A stretch of DNA of 64,000 nucleotides from CAYLRU01 sp964386565 (lineage in GTDB: Bacteria > Desulfobacterota > Desulfobacteria > Desulfobacterales > UBA5616), in assembly GCA_964386565.1 (NCBI GenBank), contig CAYLRU010000005.1, forward strand, positions 62,001 through 126,000, given 5' to 3'. Position 1 is the first letter of the stretch, and the number at the start of each line of letters is the position of its first letter. The notes beneath the pieces were generated by a model that ran no database searches, had not been told where the DNA came from, and saw nothing but the letters and a program-made list of their open reading frames with translations. The translations under genes were made by a program, and so were the position numbers. Shown in pieces: positions 1-7,015 of the stretch.

Positions 1-742
1 CGTCTTCCTTCCAGGCACTGCTTCGAACGGCTATGTAGAGCTTCCGCGTTCCGGAAATCCGGGAGAGCCGATGCATGGCCCGGTCAATGGCTTTTTCGAT
101 TGGTGGCGGTATTTCTCCTTCCGTAATCAGTGTTTGAATTCGTGTGGATGCCTGTCCGGAAGAAAGTTGCCCGGAGTGCCATGCTTGCATTATCTCGCTT
201 ACCTTGTCCCCAAGTTGATTATACGCCATAAAGGAACCAAAGGCCCGCGCGGTAATGGCGAATCCTTCCGGCGTAGCCAGTCCGAGCACGTTTTTAATTT
301 CCGCCAGATTTGAATTCTTTGCCCCCACGATGTCTTCCAGATCCCGGTCGATCAAAGGATAGGGTATGGTGTAATCCGATTGGGGAATCCGTAGGTGCCC
401 ATCGAGTTCATTTATTATCTCCTGGTTGATCTTTTGAAAAGCGTCAAAAAGAGCCAAATATTTTTTGGGGGCAAGGGTATTGAGATTGACAACCAGCTTG
501 CGGATCAGTTCGGCAACGTCGTGGCAAGCGGCCCTGATGTAGTGAATGTCAAAAACATAGTCCCCGCTCAATTTATCACCCATTTCGGCGAATAATTCCA
601 GCACCCGGTTGTTCAGGGCAAGCGTCTTTTGAAAGGTATCAAAAACCATGGTAAATCCCGAAGAGCCGGCTTTTTGCTTTCCGAAACCGATATGTTTTCC
701 GGTTCGTTTAAGGAGCCGTATGGTGTTGGAAAATGGTTTCAT
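1..742 (-). CDS. PEP synthase / pyruvate phosphate dikinase-like protein, N-terminal part (runs off left edge)
   Basis: About 247 residues are visible and the gene continues past base 1. After a helical N-terminal segment of roughly 130 residues, the PEP/pyruvate-binding (PPDK_N) ATP-grasp fold begins at the motif DIVGAKNSNLAEIKN, followed by TPEGFAIT and, near the edge, the diagnostic AVRSSAWKED (family AVRSSAxxED). The family phosphorylates pyruvate or another substrate with ATP via a phosphohistidine; the swivelling His and catalytic domains would lie off-window, so the reaction is not decided here. Start chosen at the ATG at 742, 13 bases after the stop of the upstream gene, in frame with a second ATG at about 652. 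It is the last visible gene of the usp-tauE-TIGR02186 operon. The extra N-terminal segment sets it apart from plain PpsA. Confidence 0.75.
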   Translation of the reverse strand, partial: MKPFSNTIRLLKRTGKHIGFGKQKAGSSGFTMVFDTFQKTLALNNRVLELFAEMGDKLSGDYVFDIHYIRAACHDVAELIRKLVVNLNTLAPKKYLALFDAFQKINQEIINELDGHLRIPQSDYTIPYPLIDRDLEDIVGAKNSNLAEIKNVLGLATPEGFAITARAFGSFMAYNQLGDKVSEIMQAWHSGQLSSGQASTRIQTLITEGEIPPPIEKAIDRAMHRLSRISGTRKLYIAVRSSAWKED

Positions 743-755
743 GGCTTTTGCCTGT

Positions 756-1547
756 CTAATGGACGCCTTTCCCTCCCTTAAAGATAACTCCCATGAGGAG
801 TCCTGCCATGATGGCGATCAGTGTGGCAAGAACGCCGTACACCGCGCCGTGGTCAACGGCGAGCGAAGCAACCATTGCCGGGAGGCCGGTTTCTTCAATT
901 TTCAGCGTCCGGGTATCTGTTTGATACACCCGTCCGTCTTTAAGAATAACTGTTGTAACCGGATACGCTCCCTGGTGCATGGCGGGTGGAATTTCAAGTT
1001 CGCAGGAAAACGATTTCATCGCGGGGTTGGATTCGGACGGGTGATAACGCACGGCATTCTCATGGACGCCATAAAGCCCTTCGGATTTTTTGAGCTTGAC
1101 GAATTCCCGGAACTGCCTCTCTTTCGTTCCATCGTCGGGGGTTATTGATGCCTGTTGTTCCAGCGCGTTCAATCCGATATCCAGTTGTTTGAATTTCGGT
1201 TCACCGGCAATCGCTGATTCCGGAATCGCGTCGGGTAGATAAAGCATGTAGACACCGGGGACGTTGTGAAAGGTAATTTCGCCGACATTCATCCAAAACA
1301 TGCCTAAAACATGCCCTTTTTTAAAAAGGTCCGCATTTTCCGCTTCTTTCGACACGCGAATCAGAACTTCCGAATCTTCAGGGATTTCGCCGGATATGGA
1401 TACCCGGGCCCCGTTATAGGTAGCACCGATGGAAATAAGATTCGGTTCCATGTGAATGCCCGGAAGCATCTCCGAATGCCCGGAGTTGGCCTGCAAGACC
1501 AGCGCGGCGCTGGCTAAAATGAAAATGATCATCAATCGATTGAACAC
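756..1547 (-). CDS. TIGR02186-family (Alph_Pro_TM) membrane-anchored protein
   Basis: 263 residues with an N-terminal signal sequence (hydrophobic stretch from residue 5 to about 20), a periplasmic beta-rich body and a C-terminal membrane helix (about 233-255) followed by a short basic tail. The segment with ISIGATYNGARVSISG, then RVSKEA, then GMFWMNVGEITFHNVPGVYML matches the pattern of the TIGR02186/PF09608 family as I remember it. Members of that family are typically encoded beside TauE/SafE permeases. Function is unknown; the pairing suggests a periplasmic partner of the exporter. It starts 1 base after the stop of the permease gene, so the two are very probably co-translated. Confidence 0.75.
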   Translation of the reverse strand: MFNRLMIIFILASAALVLQANSGHSEMLPGIHMEPNLISIGATYNGARVSISGEIPEDSEVLIRVSKEAENADLFKKGHVLGMFWMNVGEITFHNVPGVYMLYLPDAIPESAIAGEPKFKQLDIGLNALEQQASITPDDGTKERQFREFVKLKKSEGLYGVHENAVRYHPSESNPAMKSFSCELEIPPAMHQGAYPVTTVILKDGRVYQTDTRTLKIEETGLPAMVASLAVDHGAVYGVLATLIAIMAGLLMGVIFKGGKGVH

Positions 1548-1548
1548 G

Positions 1549-2475
1549 TTACATCCCTCCCTTGTAAGCTAACATAATTTGGGGCGTTAGTAAAAGGCTG
1601 AACAGCATTTTAACCATGACCAGGAGCACCAGAACGGATAAAAGTATTTTGAGCTGGTCGCCTGCCAGTTTTTTGCTTACTTTTGCACCTATCTGGGCGC
1701 CCAGGGTGGATCCCAAAAGCAGAATGAGCACCAGGAGCAAATCCACCGTATGATTACTGATGGACTGCATGATGGTGACATTGATGCAGGTGAAAAGAAT
1801 CTGGAAAAGACTGGTTCCCACGACGACATGCATTGGCATGCGTAATAGATAAACCATGATGGGAACCATGATAAAGCCGCCGCCCACACCCATGACGGCC
1901 GCAAGAATGCCGACAAAAGCCCCCAGGAAAAGAGGCATGTAGGCGGACAGTTCAATTCCGGATTTTTCAAAATAGGTCTGGAATGGCAGCTTTTTTATCA
2001 ACCGGATATAGACGGATTCCTTGCCGACGGCGACGGGCGCTGCTTTATTTTTTCTGATCGCCTGCACACTTTCAATAAACATGTACCCGCCTACAAACCC
2101 CAGCATCAGCACATAGGTGAGGGTGATTAAAAAATCGGCATTGCCCATTCTTCTGAGGATTTTGATACCCTGAACACCCGCAGTGCCACCGAGAACGCCG
2201 CCGACAAGCAACAGGGCGCCCATTTTAATATCGACGTTGCCCAGTCGATAGTGAGCAAGGGTGCCGGAAGTGGAGGCCCCGACAATCTGGCCGGAATCCG
2301 AGGCGGCCGCAACGGTCGGCGGTATGCCAAGCATGATTAAGATCGGCGTCATCAAAAAACCGCCGCCTACCCCGAAAATACCGGATAGAAATCCGACGAA
2401 TCCTCCCATGGCAAAAATGAGGGGAACGCTAATGCTGTTTCCTGCAATCGGCAAATACAAGTGCCACATGGTCAA
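1549..2475 (-). CDS. TauE/SafE-family anion (sulfite/organosulfonate) exporter
   Basis: 308-residue polytopic inner-membrane protein with the two-fold internal repeat of the TauE/SafE family. The signature GIFGVGGGFLMTPIL near residue 33 is mirrored by AVMGVGGGFIMVPIM in the second half, each followed by a conserved helix. A hydrophilic cytoplasmic loop of about 40 residues joins the halves (around VRLIKKLPFQTYFEKSG). Characterised relatives export sulfite, sulfoacetate or related anions; substrate here is unknown. Its ATG overlaps the stop of the usp gene by 4 bases (ATGA), which indicates translational coupling. In a sulfate reducer, sulfite export is attractive but is inference only. Confidence 0.85.
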   Translation of the reverse strand: MTMWHLYLPIAGNSISVPLIFAMGGFVGFLSGIFGVGGGFLMTPILIMLGIPPTVAAASDSGQIVGASTSGTLAHYRLGNVDIKMGALLLVGGVLGGTAGVQGIKILRRMGNADFLITLTYVLMLGFVGGYMFIESVQAIRKNKAAPVAVGKESVYIRLIKKLPFQTYFEKSGIELSAYMPLFLGAFVGILAAVMGVGGGFIMVPIMVYLLRMPMHVVVGTSLFQILFTCINVTIMQSISNHTVDLLLVLILLLGSTLGAQIGAKVSKKLAGDQLKILLSVLVLLVMVKMLFSLLLTPQIMLAYKGGM

Positions 2476-2918
2476 CTCCTTTTTTTACCTGTTTTGTCAT
2501 TTTTCTGGTGAACAACTTCGATTCGACAATTCGTCCTGAATCTGATTTCCTTCAACAATCCAGGAAGATGCTGAGGGGTTTTCTTTTTTTCCTGAATCGG
2601 AAATCCGACTACCAGCAGGCTGATCTTTTTTTCCTGAATGAATTTGATCAGCTCATCCTTATATGACCCGCCGGCTATATAATAATCGATCAAAAGCCCT
2701 TCCGAGCGTCCTTTTAAAATCAGCTTTTCGAGTCGGTCCTTTATCGCGAATTCATCTTGCGGGTCCGTCCCCTGAACCATTGGCAACACCGCAGGATCTT
2801 CGACCAAGAGGATATAGATCCGCACATCCATCCGTTTGGCTAAATTCAACACGTAGATGACCGGCCACAAACTTGTCATTTTTGACTCTATTCCAACCAG
2901 GATTTTTTCCATGATCAA
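2472..2918 (-). CDS. Universal stress protein-like (UspA fold)
   Basis: 148 residues. The N-terminal strand KILVGIESKM followed by a helix-rich segment, and the C-terminal AGGSYKDELIKFIQEKKISLLVVGFP strand-helix-strand, fit the UspA alpha/beta nucleotide-binding fold. The usual ATP-binding GxxG(9x)G(S/T) tail is not evident: the sequence after VVGFP is lysine-rich, so it may be a non-nucleotide-binding variant. First gene of the leftward operon, about 175 bases downstream of a strong sigma-54 promoter. Small Usp proteins often act as sensors or stabilisers, so control of the downstream permease is conceivable but unproven. Confidence 0.65.
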   Translation of the reverse strand: MIMEKILVGIESKMTSLWPVIYVLNLAKRMDVRIYILLVEDPAVLPMVQGTDPQDEFAIKDRLEKLILKGRSEGLLIDYYIAGGSYKDELIKFIQEKKISLLVVGFPIQEKKKTPQHLPGLLKEIRFRTNCRIEVVHQKNDKTGKKRS

Positions 2919-3082
2919 CGACCCGTGGTAGCGAGTGCTAACCCGATTGTACCTCGGACCTGCCTCGGCAGTAGGGGATTAGCGACGCTGAAAGTTAAAA
3001 TTCCTTACGGAAACACCCACACCCTGCCCGGGCAGAACTATCGCACCTTGGCGGGAACATGAAAAATCACTAATTCCCCGAC

Positions 3083-3098
3083 GGGCATTTTTTTTGCA
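3083..3098 (+). promoter_or_regulatory. Weak rightward sigma-54-like element overlapping the leftward promoter
   Basis: GGGCATTTTTTTTGCA contains GG and GC separated by exactly 10 bases, the sigma-54 -24/-12 geometry. It shares its GC with the leftward promoter on the opposite strand. There is no convincing gene immediately downstream on this strand, so it may be fortuitous. Confidence 0.25.
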
Positions 3099-3110
3099 AT
3101 ATGGATGCCA
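3095..3110 (-). promoter_or_regulatory. Sigma-54 (-24/-12) promoter of the usp-tauE operon
   Basis: On the minus strand the sequence is TGGCATCCATATTGCA. This fits the sigma-54 consensus TGGCAYR-N4-TTGCW with the invariant GG (3109-3108) and GC (3097-3096) 10 bases apart. Predicted start of transcription is near 3084, giving a leader of about 165 bases to the usp ATG at 2918. Upstream lie three related palindromes and the gene of a sigma-54 activator, exactly the arrangement needed for enhancer-dependent transcription. Confidence 0.8.
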
Positions 3111-3225
3111 GCAGATATATTGCGGTGGATGCAGATAAAAAAGATATTAAAAACAAATGGTTGCTGAATAGAAGGGAAATCGGACAAAAAAATGTAGAAA
3201 GTTAAAAAAGAGTCGGCCAAAATCT

Positions 3226-3240
3226 GCTTCAATTTGAAAC
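3226..3240. promoter_or_regulatory. Enhancer-like palindrome 1 (GTTTCA-N3-TGAAAC family)
   Basis: GCTTCAATTTGAAAC, one mismatch from the inverted repeat GTTTCA-N3-TGAAAC; the symmetry extends to 3224-3242. Its centre is about 124 bases upstream of the -24 element of the leftward sigma-54 promoter. Probable binding site for the neighbouring NtrC-type regulator. Confidence 0.6.
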
Positions 3241-3330
3241 AGATTGCGCCGCCGTTACCCGGTGCACCCAATCAGGCGACAGGCATGTCAGAAAAGGGGG
3301 GTAAAGGAAAACATCGATATGCACACACAG

Positions 3331-3345
3331 GTTTCAAATTGAAAC
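3331..3345. promoter_or_regulatory. Enhancer-like palindrome 2 (perfect GTTTCA-N3-TGAAAC)
   Basis: GTTTCAAATTGAAAC is a perfect odd palindrome. Its left edge is exactly 105 bases from site 1, i.e. ten helical turns of 10.5 bp, so the sites face the same side of the helix. Confidence 0.65.
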
Positions 3346-3414
3346 AAAACATCATGGAGGTTTTACGATATGAACTATTGGTCTTGAAAATAATGGGTTG
3401 GCCGTCACGGAAAT

Positions 3415-3429
3415 GTTTCATTTTGAAAA
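3415..3429. promoter_or_regulatory. Enhancer-like palindrome 3 (degenerate)
   Basis: GTTTCATTTTGAAAA keeps GTTTCA and TGAAA but loses the last base. It lies 84 bases (eight 10.5-bp turns) from site 2. The remainder of 3111-3572 contains no ORF I would support; it is read as the upstream regulatory region of the usp operon. Confidence 0.5.
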
Positions 3430-3572
3430 AACGGAAAACCAAGGTGCGTTGTATTCGTTTTTTTTGTTCCCGTTTTTCCGTCCGGGGCCTTGAGCTTTTC
3501 GGTTCCGCAGGTCTGGTGCACCTCTTAACAATATGCAATAATTGATGTGGGAATACGGGGGTGAAGATTCAT

Positions 3573-4925
3573 TCAGGATTTTTTTACCATCCCGAATTTT
3601 TTCATTTTTCTCCATAAGGTGGTTCGGGGAATGTCGAGGATGTTTCCGGCCAAACTGACATTAAAGCCGGTCATATTCAGAACTTTTTCAATATGTTCCT
3701 TTTCCATCTTTTCCAGGGATAACAATCCTTCGCCCTCAAGGGTTGAAAATTCCAGCTTCTGAAGATCCGACGGCAAATCGGCGATTTCAATGACATCGCC
3801 TTCAGTAAGCGCCACGGACCGTTGAATGATATTTTCAAGCTCGCGGACATTGCCGGGAAAATTATAGCTCAGTAAAATCCCCATGGCCTGTGTTGAAATA
3901 CGTTTAATTTTTTTTCCAAATGCCCGGTTGAATTTGTCGATGAAATGAGAAATCAAAATGGGGATATCATCTCTTCTTTCGGACAGCTTTGGAAGACGTA
4001 TCGAAACCACGTTGAGACGATAGAAAAGGTCTTCCCGAAATTCTCCTTTTTCAACCGCTTTTTTCAGATCCTTATTGGTTGCGGCAATAATGCGCACGGC
4101 AAGATCAATGGGTTTGGTACCGCCCACCCGTAGAATGCTTTTCCCCTGAATGACATGTAAAAGACGGACCTGCATGGTGAGCGGCATCTCTCCGATTTCG
4201 TCCAGAAAAACCGAACCGCCGTTAGCAGATTCAAGAAGGCCGATCTTGGTCGCCGTAGCGCCGGTAAAGGCACCTTTTTCGTGTCCGAAAAGTTCGCTGC
4301 AAATCAGTTCTTCCGTAAATCCCCCGCAGTTAAAGGACACGAAAGGCATGTGTTTCATAGGACTCAAATTGTGTATGGCCCGGGCGGCCATTTCCTTGCC
4401 GGTTCCGGTTTCCGCCTGAAGCAGCACATTGCAGTCGACGGAGGCCACCTTTCGGATCATACTGAAAACGGTTTGCATGAGCGGGCTTACGCCGATGAAG
4501 TCTTTCATGAACTCGTTTCCCGCCAGTGCCGCCCGGAGATTTCTGTTTTCCATGCGGAGCTGTATTTTTTCTTTCGCATTGTTTGCAAGCAGGCGGACTT
4601 CCTGGAGTCTGAACGGCTTGGAAACAAAATGAAAGGCCCCGTTCTTCATGGCCTTGACAGCGGAGTCGATTGAACCGTAGCCCGTGATGATGATGGTTTC
4701 CGAATCCTCATAACCGGTCTTTATCCGCGACAGGATTTCAAATCCGTCTATATCCGGCAACCGCAGATCGACGAAAACAATATGAAAAGGATATTGAGCC
4801 ATGCGGTCCAGAAAAGCTTTTCCCGTCTGGAAGCATTCAACGTCGAACTCTTCCGTTGTAAACGTGCGTGAAAGTTGTTGGCGTACGATCGACTCGTCGT
4901 CAATGATCGCAAGGCGCATTTTCAT
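3573..4925 (-). CDS. Sigma-54-dependent response regulator (NtrC type)
   Basis: 450 residues in three domains. The receiver (1-120) has acidic pocket D9/D10, phosphoacceptor D53 in FVDLRLPD, and conserved K in FVSKPF. The AAA+ domain (about 145-380) has Walker A ETGTGKE, the intact sigma-54 contact loop GAFTGA within FGHEKGAFTGATATK, and Walker B SVFLDEIGEM. A Fis-type HTH ends the protein (LAGNILDIPRTTLWRKMKKFG). It should activate sigma-54 RNA polymerase after phosphorylation. No cognate histidine kinase is adjacent, so it is an orphan regulator in this window. The sigma-54 promoter and three palindromes about 150-500 bases beyond its 3' end make the usp-tauE operon its likely target. Confidence 0.92.
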   Translation of the reverse strand: MKMRLAIIDDESIVRQQLSRTFTTEEFDVECFQTGKAFLDRMAQYPFHIVFVDLRLPDIDGFEILSRIKTGYEDSETIIITGYGSIDSAVKAMKNGAFHFVSKPFRLQEVRLLANNAKEKIQLRMENRNLRAALAGNEFMKDFIGVSPLMQTVFSMIRKVASVDCNVLLQAETGTGKEMAARAIHNLSPMKHMPFVSFNCGGFTEELICSELFGHEKGAFTGATATKIGLLESANGGSVFLDEIGEMPLTMQVRLLHVIQGKSILRVGGTKPIDLAVRIIAATNKDLKKAVEKGEFREDLFYRLNVVSIRLPKLSERRDDIPILISHFIDKFNRAFGKKIKRISTQAMGILLSYNFPGNVRELENIIQRSVALTEGDVIEIADLPSDLQKLEFSTLEGEGLLSLEKMEKEHIEKVLNMTGFNVSLAGNILDIPRTTLWRKMKKFGMVKKS

Positions 4926-4989
4926 CTCATGCCTCGGCTATTACGGTAAATAATTTTGGGAGGATGCTTGTGCAAAAAAAATCCGGCCG

Positions 4990-5157
4990 CTATCTCTGCT
5001 GCAATCTTGACCGGCACTTGAAGTCCGGAAAGAGTTTGAGCTGTTTCCAGTCCAGGTAATCGGGGCATTTTTTCAATTTTCTGCACTTCTCGCACACGGC
5101 AGTATCCGTTTGTCTCAAATGATTTTTTTTAAGATGCGAGCAGTAAATTATTGCCAT
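4990..5157 (-). CDS. Small Cys-rich protein (55 residues)
   Basis: Reading leftward from ATG at 5157 gives a 55-residue basic protein beginning MAIIYCSHLKKNH and ending CRSRLQQR, stop at 4990. It has five cysteines at 6, 22, 25, 31 and 48, arranged as C...CxxC-x5-C...C around a CEKCRKLKKCPDYLDWKQL core. This looks like a small zinc- or Fe-S-binding knuckle. A purine-rich AAAGGGA lies about 9-15 bases upstream of the ATG. It sits 64 bases upstream of the response-regulator gene in the same orientation, so the two may be one transcript. I do not recognise a named family. The clean reading frame and Cys spacing are the evidence that it is real. Confidence 0.5.
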   Translation of the reverse strand: MAIIYCSHLKKNHLRQTDTAVCEKCRKLKKCPDYLDWKQLKLFPDFKCRSRLQQR

Positions 5158-5586
5158 TATTAATTTTTCCCTTTCTTGCCTGACCTTCCGAATTAAGTCT
5201 CAAGTCCCTCTTCAAAGGTCCGTGACCATTTTTTGAACCATATCAACAACCGAATAAAAAATCAATGCCGATCCATTGCCGACACCAAATTCTTCCAGGA
5301 TCAGTGCCCATCCGGAAATGGCAGATGTGGGCTCAGTCTCGTCCAAGCCCCCTTGGGTGAAGACAGAAGGCCTGGGCATTTTAAAACCGAAGGGATAGTG
5401 AACTATTTTAAAGGATTTCAAAAAAGTGAAACCGCAGATCTGGGCCGAAAGAAGCCGGTTCCGGATCGGCAATACGCCGATTACCCGTTTGATTTTCCAT
5501 AAACAGTCATGTTAGGAATGTTCGGGTCAAACTAAAAATTGATTTAATTCCGCAACATACAGCTTCATTCGTAAGAGGAATACTGA
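5158..5586. other. Intergenic region with an imperfect palindrome
   Basis: About 430 bases without a supportable gene. Overlapping ORFs of 86-89 codons exist on both strands (5212-5472 minus, 5233-5502 plus), but neither has a recognisable motif. An imperfect inverted repeat, 5377-5424, is centred on TAGTGAACTA, with arms containing ATTTTAAAACC and AGGATTTCAAAA. It has the look of a dispersed palindromic repeat or a remnant of one. The promoter of the MFS gene should lie at the right end but I see no clear -35/-10 pair. Confidence 0.35.
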
Positions 5587-6966
5587 ATGAAAAATCATGC
5601 CACATCCCGGAAATCGGTCCTTATCGTTGCGGCTGCATCCTCTTTTGTGACCCCTTTTATGGGCTCATCGATCAACGTCGCCCTGCCGGCCATCGAAAGG
5701 ACATTTCATATCGATGCAGTACTGCTCAGCTGGGTGGCCACCTCCTATCTCCTTGCCATTGGTGTCTCCCTGGTCCCCATGGGACGTGCGGCGGATATTT
5801 ACGGCAGAAAAAAGATTCTGGCCATGGGTTTCATCTGTTTTACTGTTTCTTCTCTTTTGTCGGCCCTTGCCTGGTCAATATATTCTCTCATTTTTTTCAG
5901 AATTATCCAGGGTATTGGAAGCGGCATGATTTTCGGAACGAGTATGGCCATCCTGACATCCGTATTCCCCCCCAATGAACGGGGGAGAGTATTGGGCATT
6001 ACGGTTTCCGCCGTATATGTGGGACTCAGCAGTGGGCCGTTTGTCGGGGGCATGCTGACCCAGCATATTTCCTGGCGGAGTCTGTTTATCGTGACGTTTG
6101 TTTTATGTGTTATCGTACTCAGACTCATCTTTTTTAAACTAAAAGGAGAATGGGCGGACGCCCGGGGAGAGCCCTTCGATATCTTGGGCAGCCTGATTTA
6201 CGGCCTGACGCTAATTTTTCTGATAACCGGTTTTTCCCTGCTGCCGGCCAAAAAAAGCATCGGTATGTTGATCCTTGCCGGCAGCGGGGCTGTTTCATTT
6301 GTAATCCGGGAAAATAAAACACAATTCCCGATTTTTAAGATCGACCTTCTATTGAAAAACAAAACCTTTGCCTTATCCAATGCCGCCGCCCTGATTCATT
6401 ACAGCGCCACATTCGCAGTGACGTTTTTAATCAGCCTTTATCTCCAGTATATAAAAGGATTGAGTGCGCAGACAGCCGGCATCATTTTGATCTCCCAGCC
6501 CGTGATGATGGCCCTTTTCTCTCCCTTGGCCGGAAGGATTTCAGACACCATGGAACCCCGAATTATCGCATCCTTCGGCATGGGACTGACGTCAACGGGC
6601 TTGATGCTCCTGACCTTGGCAACTCCCCATACCCGGGTAGTCTTTGTCATCGCCATACTTCTGCTGATGGGATTGGGGTTTGCCTTGTTTTCTTCTCCCA
6701 ATATGAATGCCATCATGAGTTCTGTTGACCGCCGATTCTTAGGCATTGCCTCGGGATCGGCCGGGACGATGCGCGTCCTGGGGCAACTGCTCAGCATGGG
6801 CATGGCCACCCTGATATTAGCCCTTTTCATGGGACGGGTCCCGATAACGGAAGATGTTTATCCGCAATTAATGAAAAGCATCAGGACGGTACTCATTCTG
6901 TTTTCAGGCCTTACCTTTCTGGGCATATTCGCGTCCCTGGTGCGAGGTAGTATTCGGGAATCATAA
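5587..6966 (+). CDS. MFS drug/solute exporter, DHA2 (EmrB/QacA) type
   Basis: 459-residue inner-membrane transporter. The N-terminal half carries the family features: SSINVALPAIERTFHID after helix 1, WVATSYLLAIGVSLVPMGRAADIYGRKK (the MFS loop 2-3 motif with GRAADIYGRKK), and RIIQGIGSGMIFG in helix 4. The motif C-like GLSSGPFVGGML in helix 5 is typical of drug/H+ antiporters. Hydrophobic segments suggest 14 helices. Start at ATG 5587 is supported by AGAGGAA about 8 bases upstream. It stands alone and converges on the carboxylase gene, 49 bases apart. Substrate cannot be read from sequence. Confidence 0.85.
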   Translation: MKNHATSRKSVLIVAAASSFVTPFMGSSINVALPAIERTFHIDAVLLSWVATSYLLAIGVSLVPMGRAADIYGRKKILAMGFICFTVSSLLSALAWSIYSLIFFRIIQGIGSGMIFGTSMAILTSVFPPNERGRVLGITVSAVYVGLSSGPFVGGMLTQHISWRSLFIVTFVLCVIVLRLIFFKLKGEWADARGEPFDILGSLIYGLTLIFLITGFSLLPAKKSIGMLILAGSGAVSFVIRENKTQFPIFKIDLLLKNKTFALSNAAALIHYSATFAVTFLISLYLQYIKGLSAQTAGIILISQPVMMALFSPLAGRISDTMEPRIIASFGMGLTSTGLMLLTLATPHTRVVFVIAILLLMGLGFALFSSPNMNAIMSSVDRRFLGIASGSAGTMRVLGQLLSMGMATLILALFMGRVPITEDVYPQLMKSIRTVLILFSGLTFLGIFASLVRGSIRES

Positions 6967-7015
6967 AAAGGAACTTCGTCGCTGATATTCACCAATGGCC
7001 GCTGTTCGAAAAGCT

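Noticed and set aside
3234..3545. 103-codon plus-strand frame downstream of the rightward sigma-54-like element
   Set aside because: It runs through two of the enhancer palindromes, is rich in Lys/Arg/Ser with no motif, and has no ribosome-binding site.
5212..5502. Overlapping 86- and 89-codon frames on opposite strands
   Set aside because: Neither has a recognisable motif, and they include an intergenic palindrome. Treated as non-coding.
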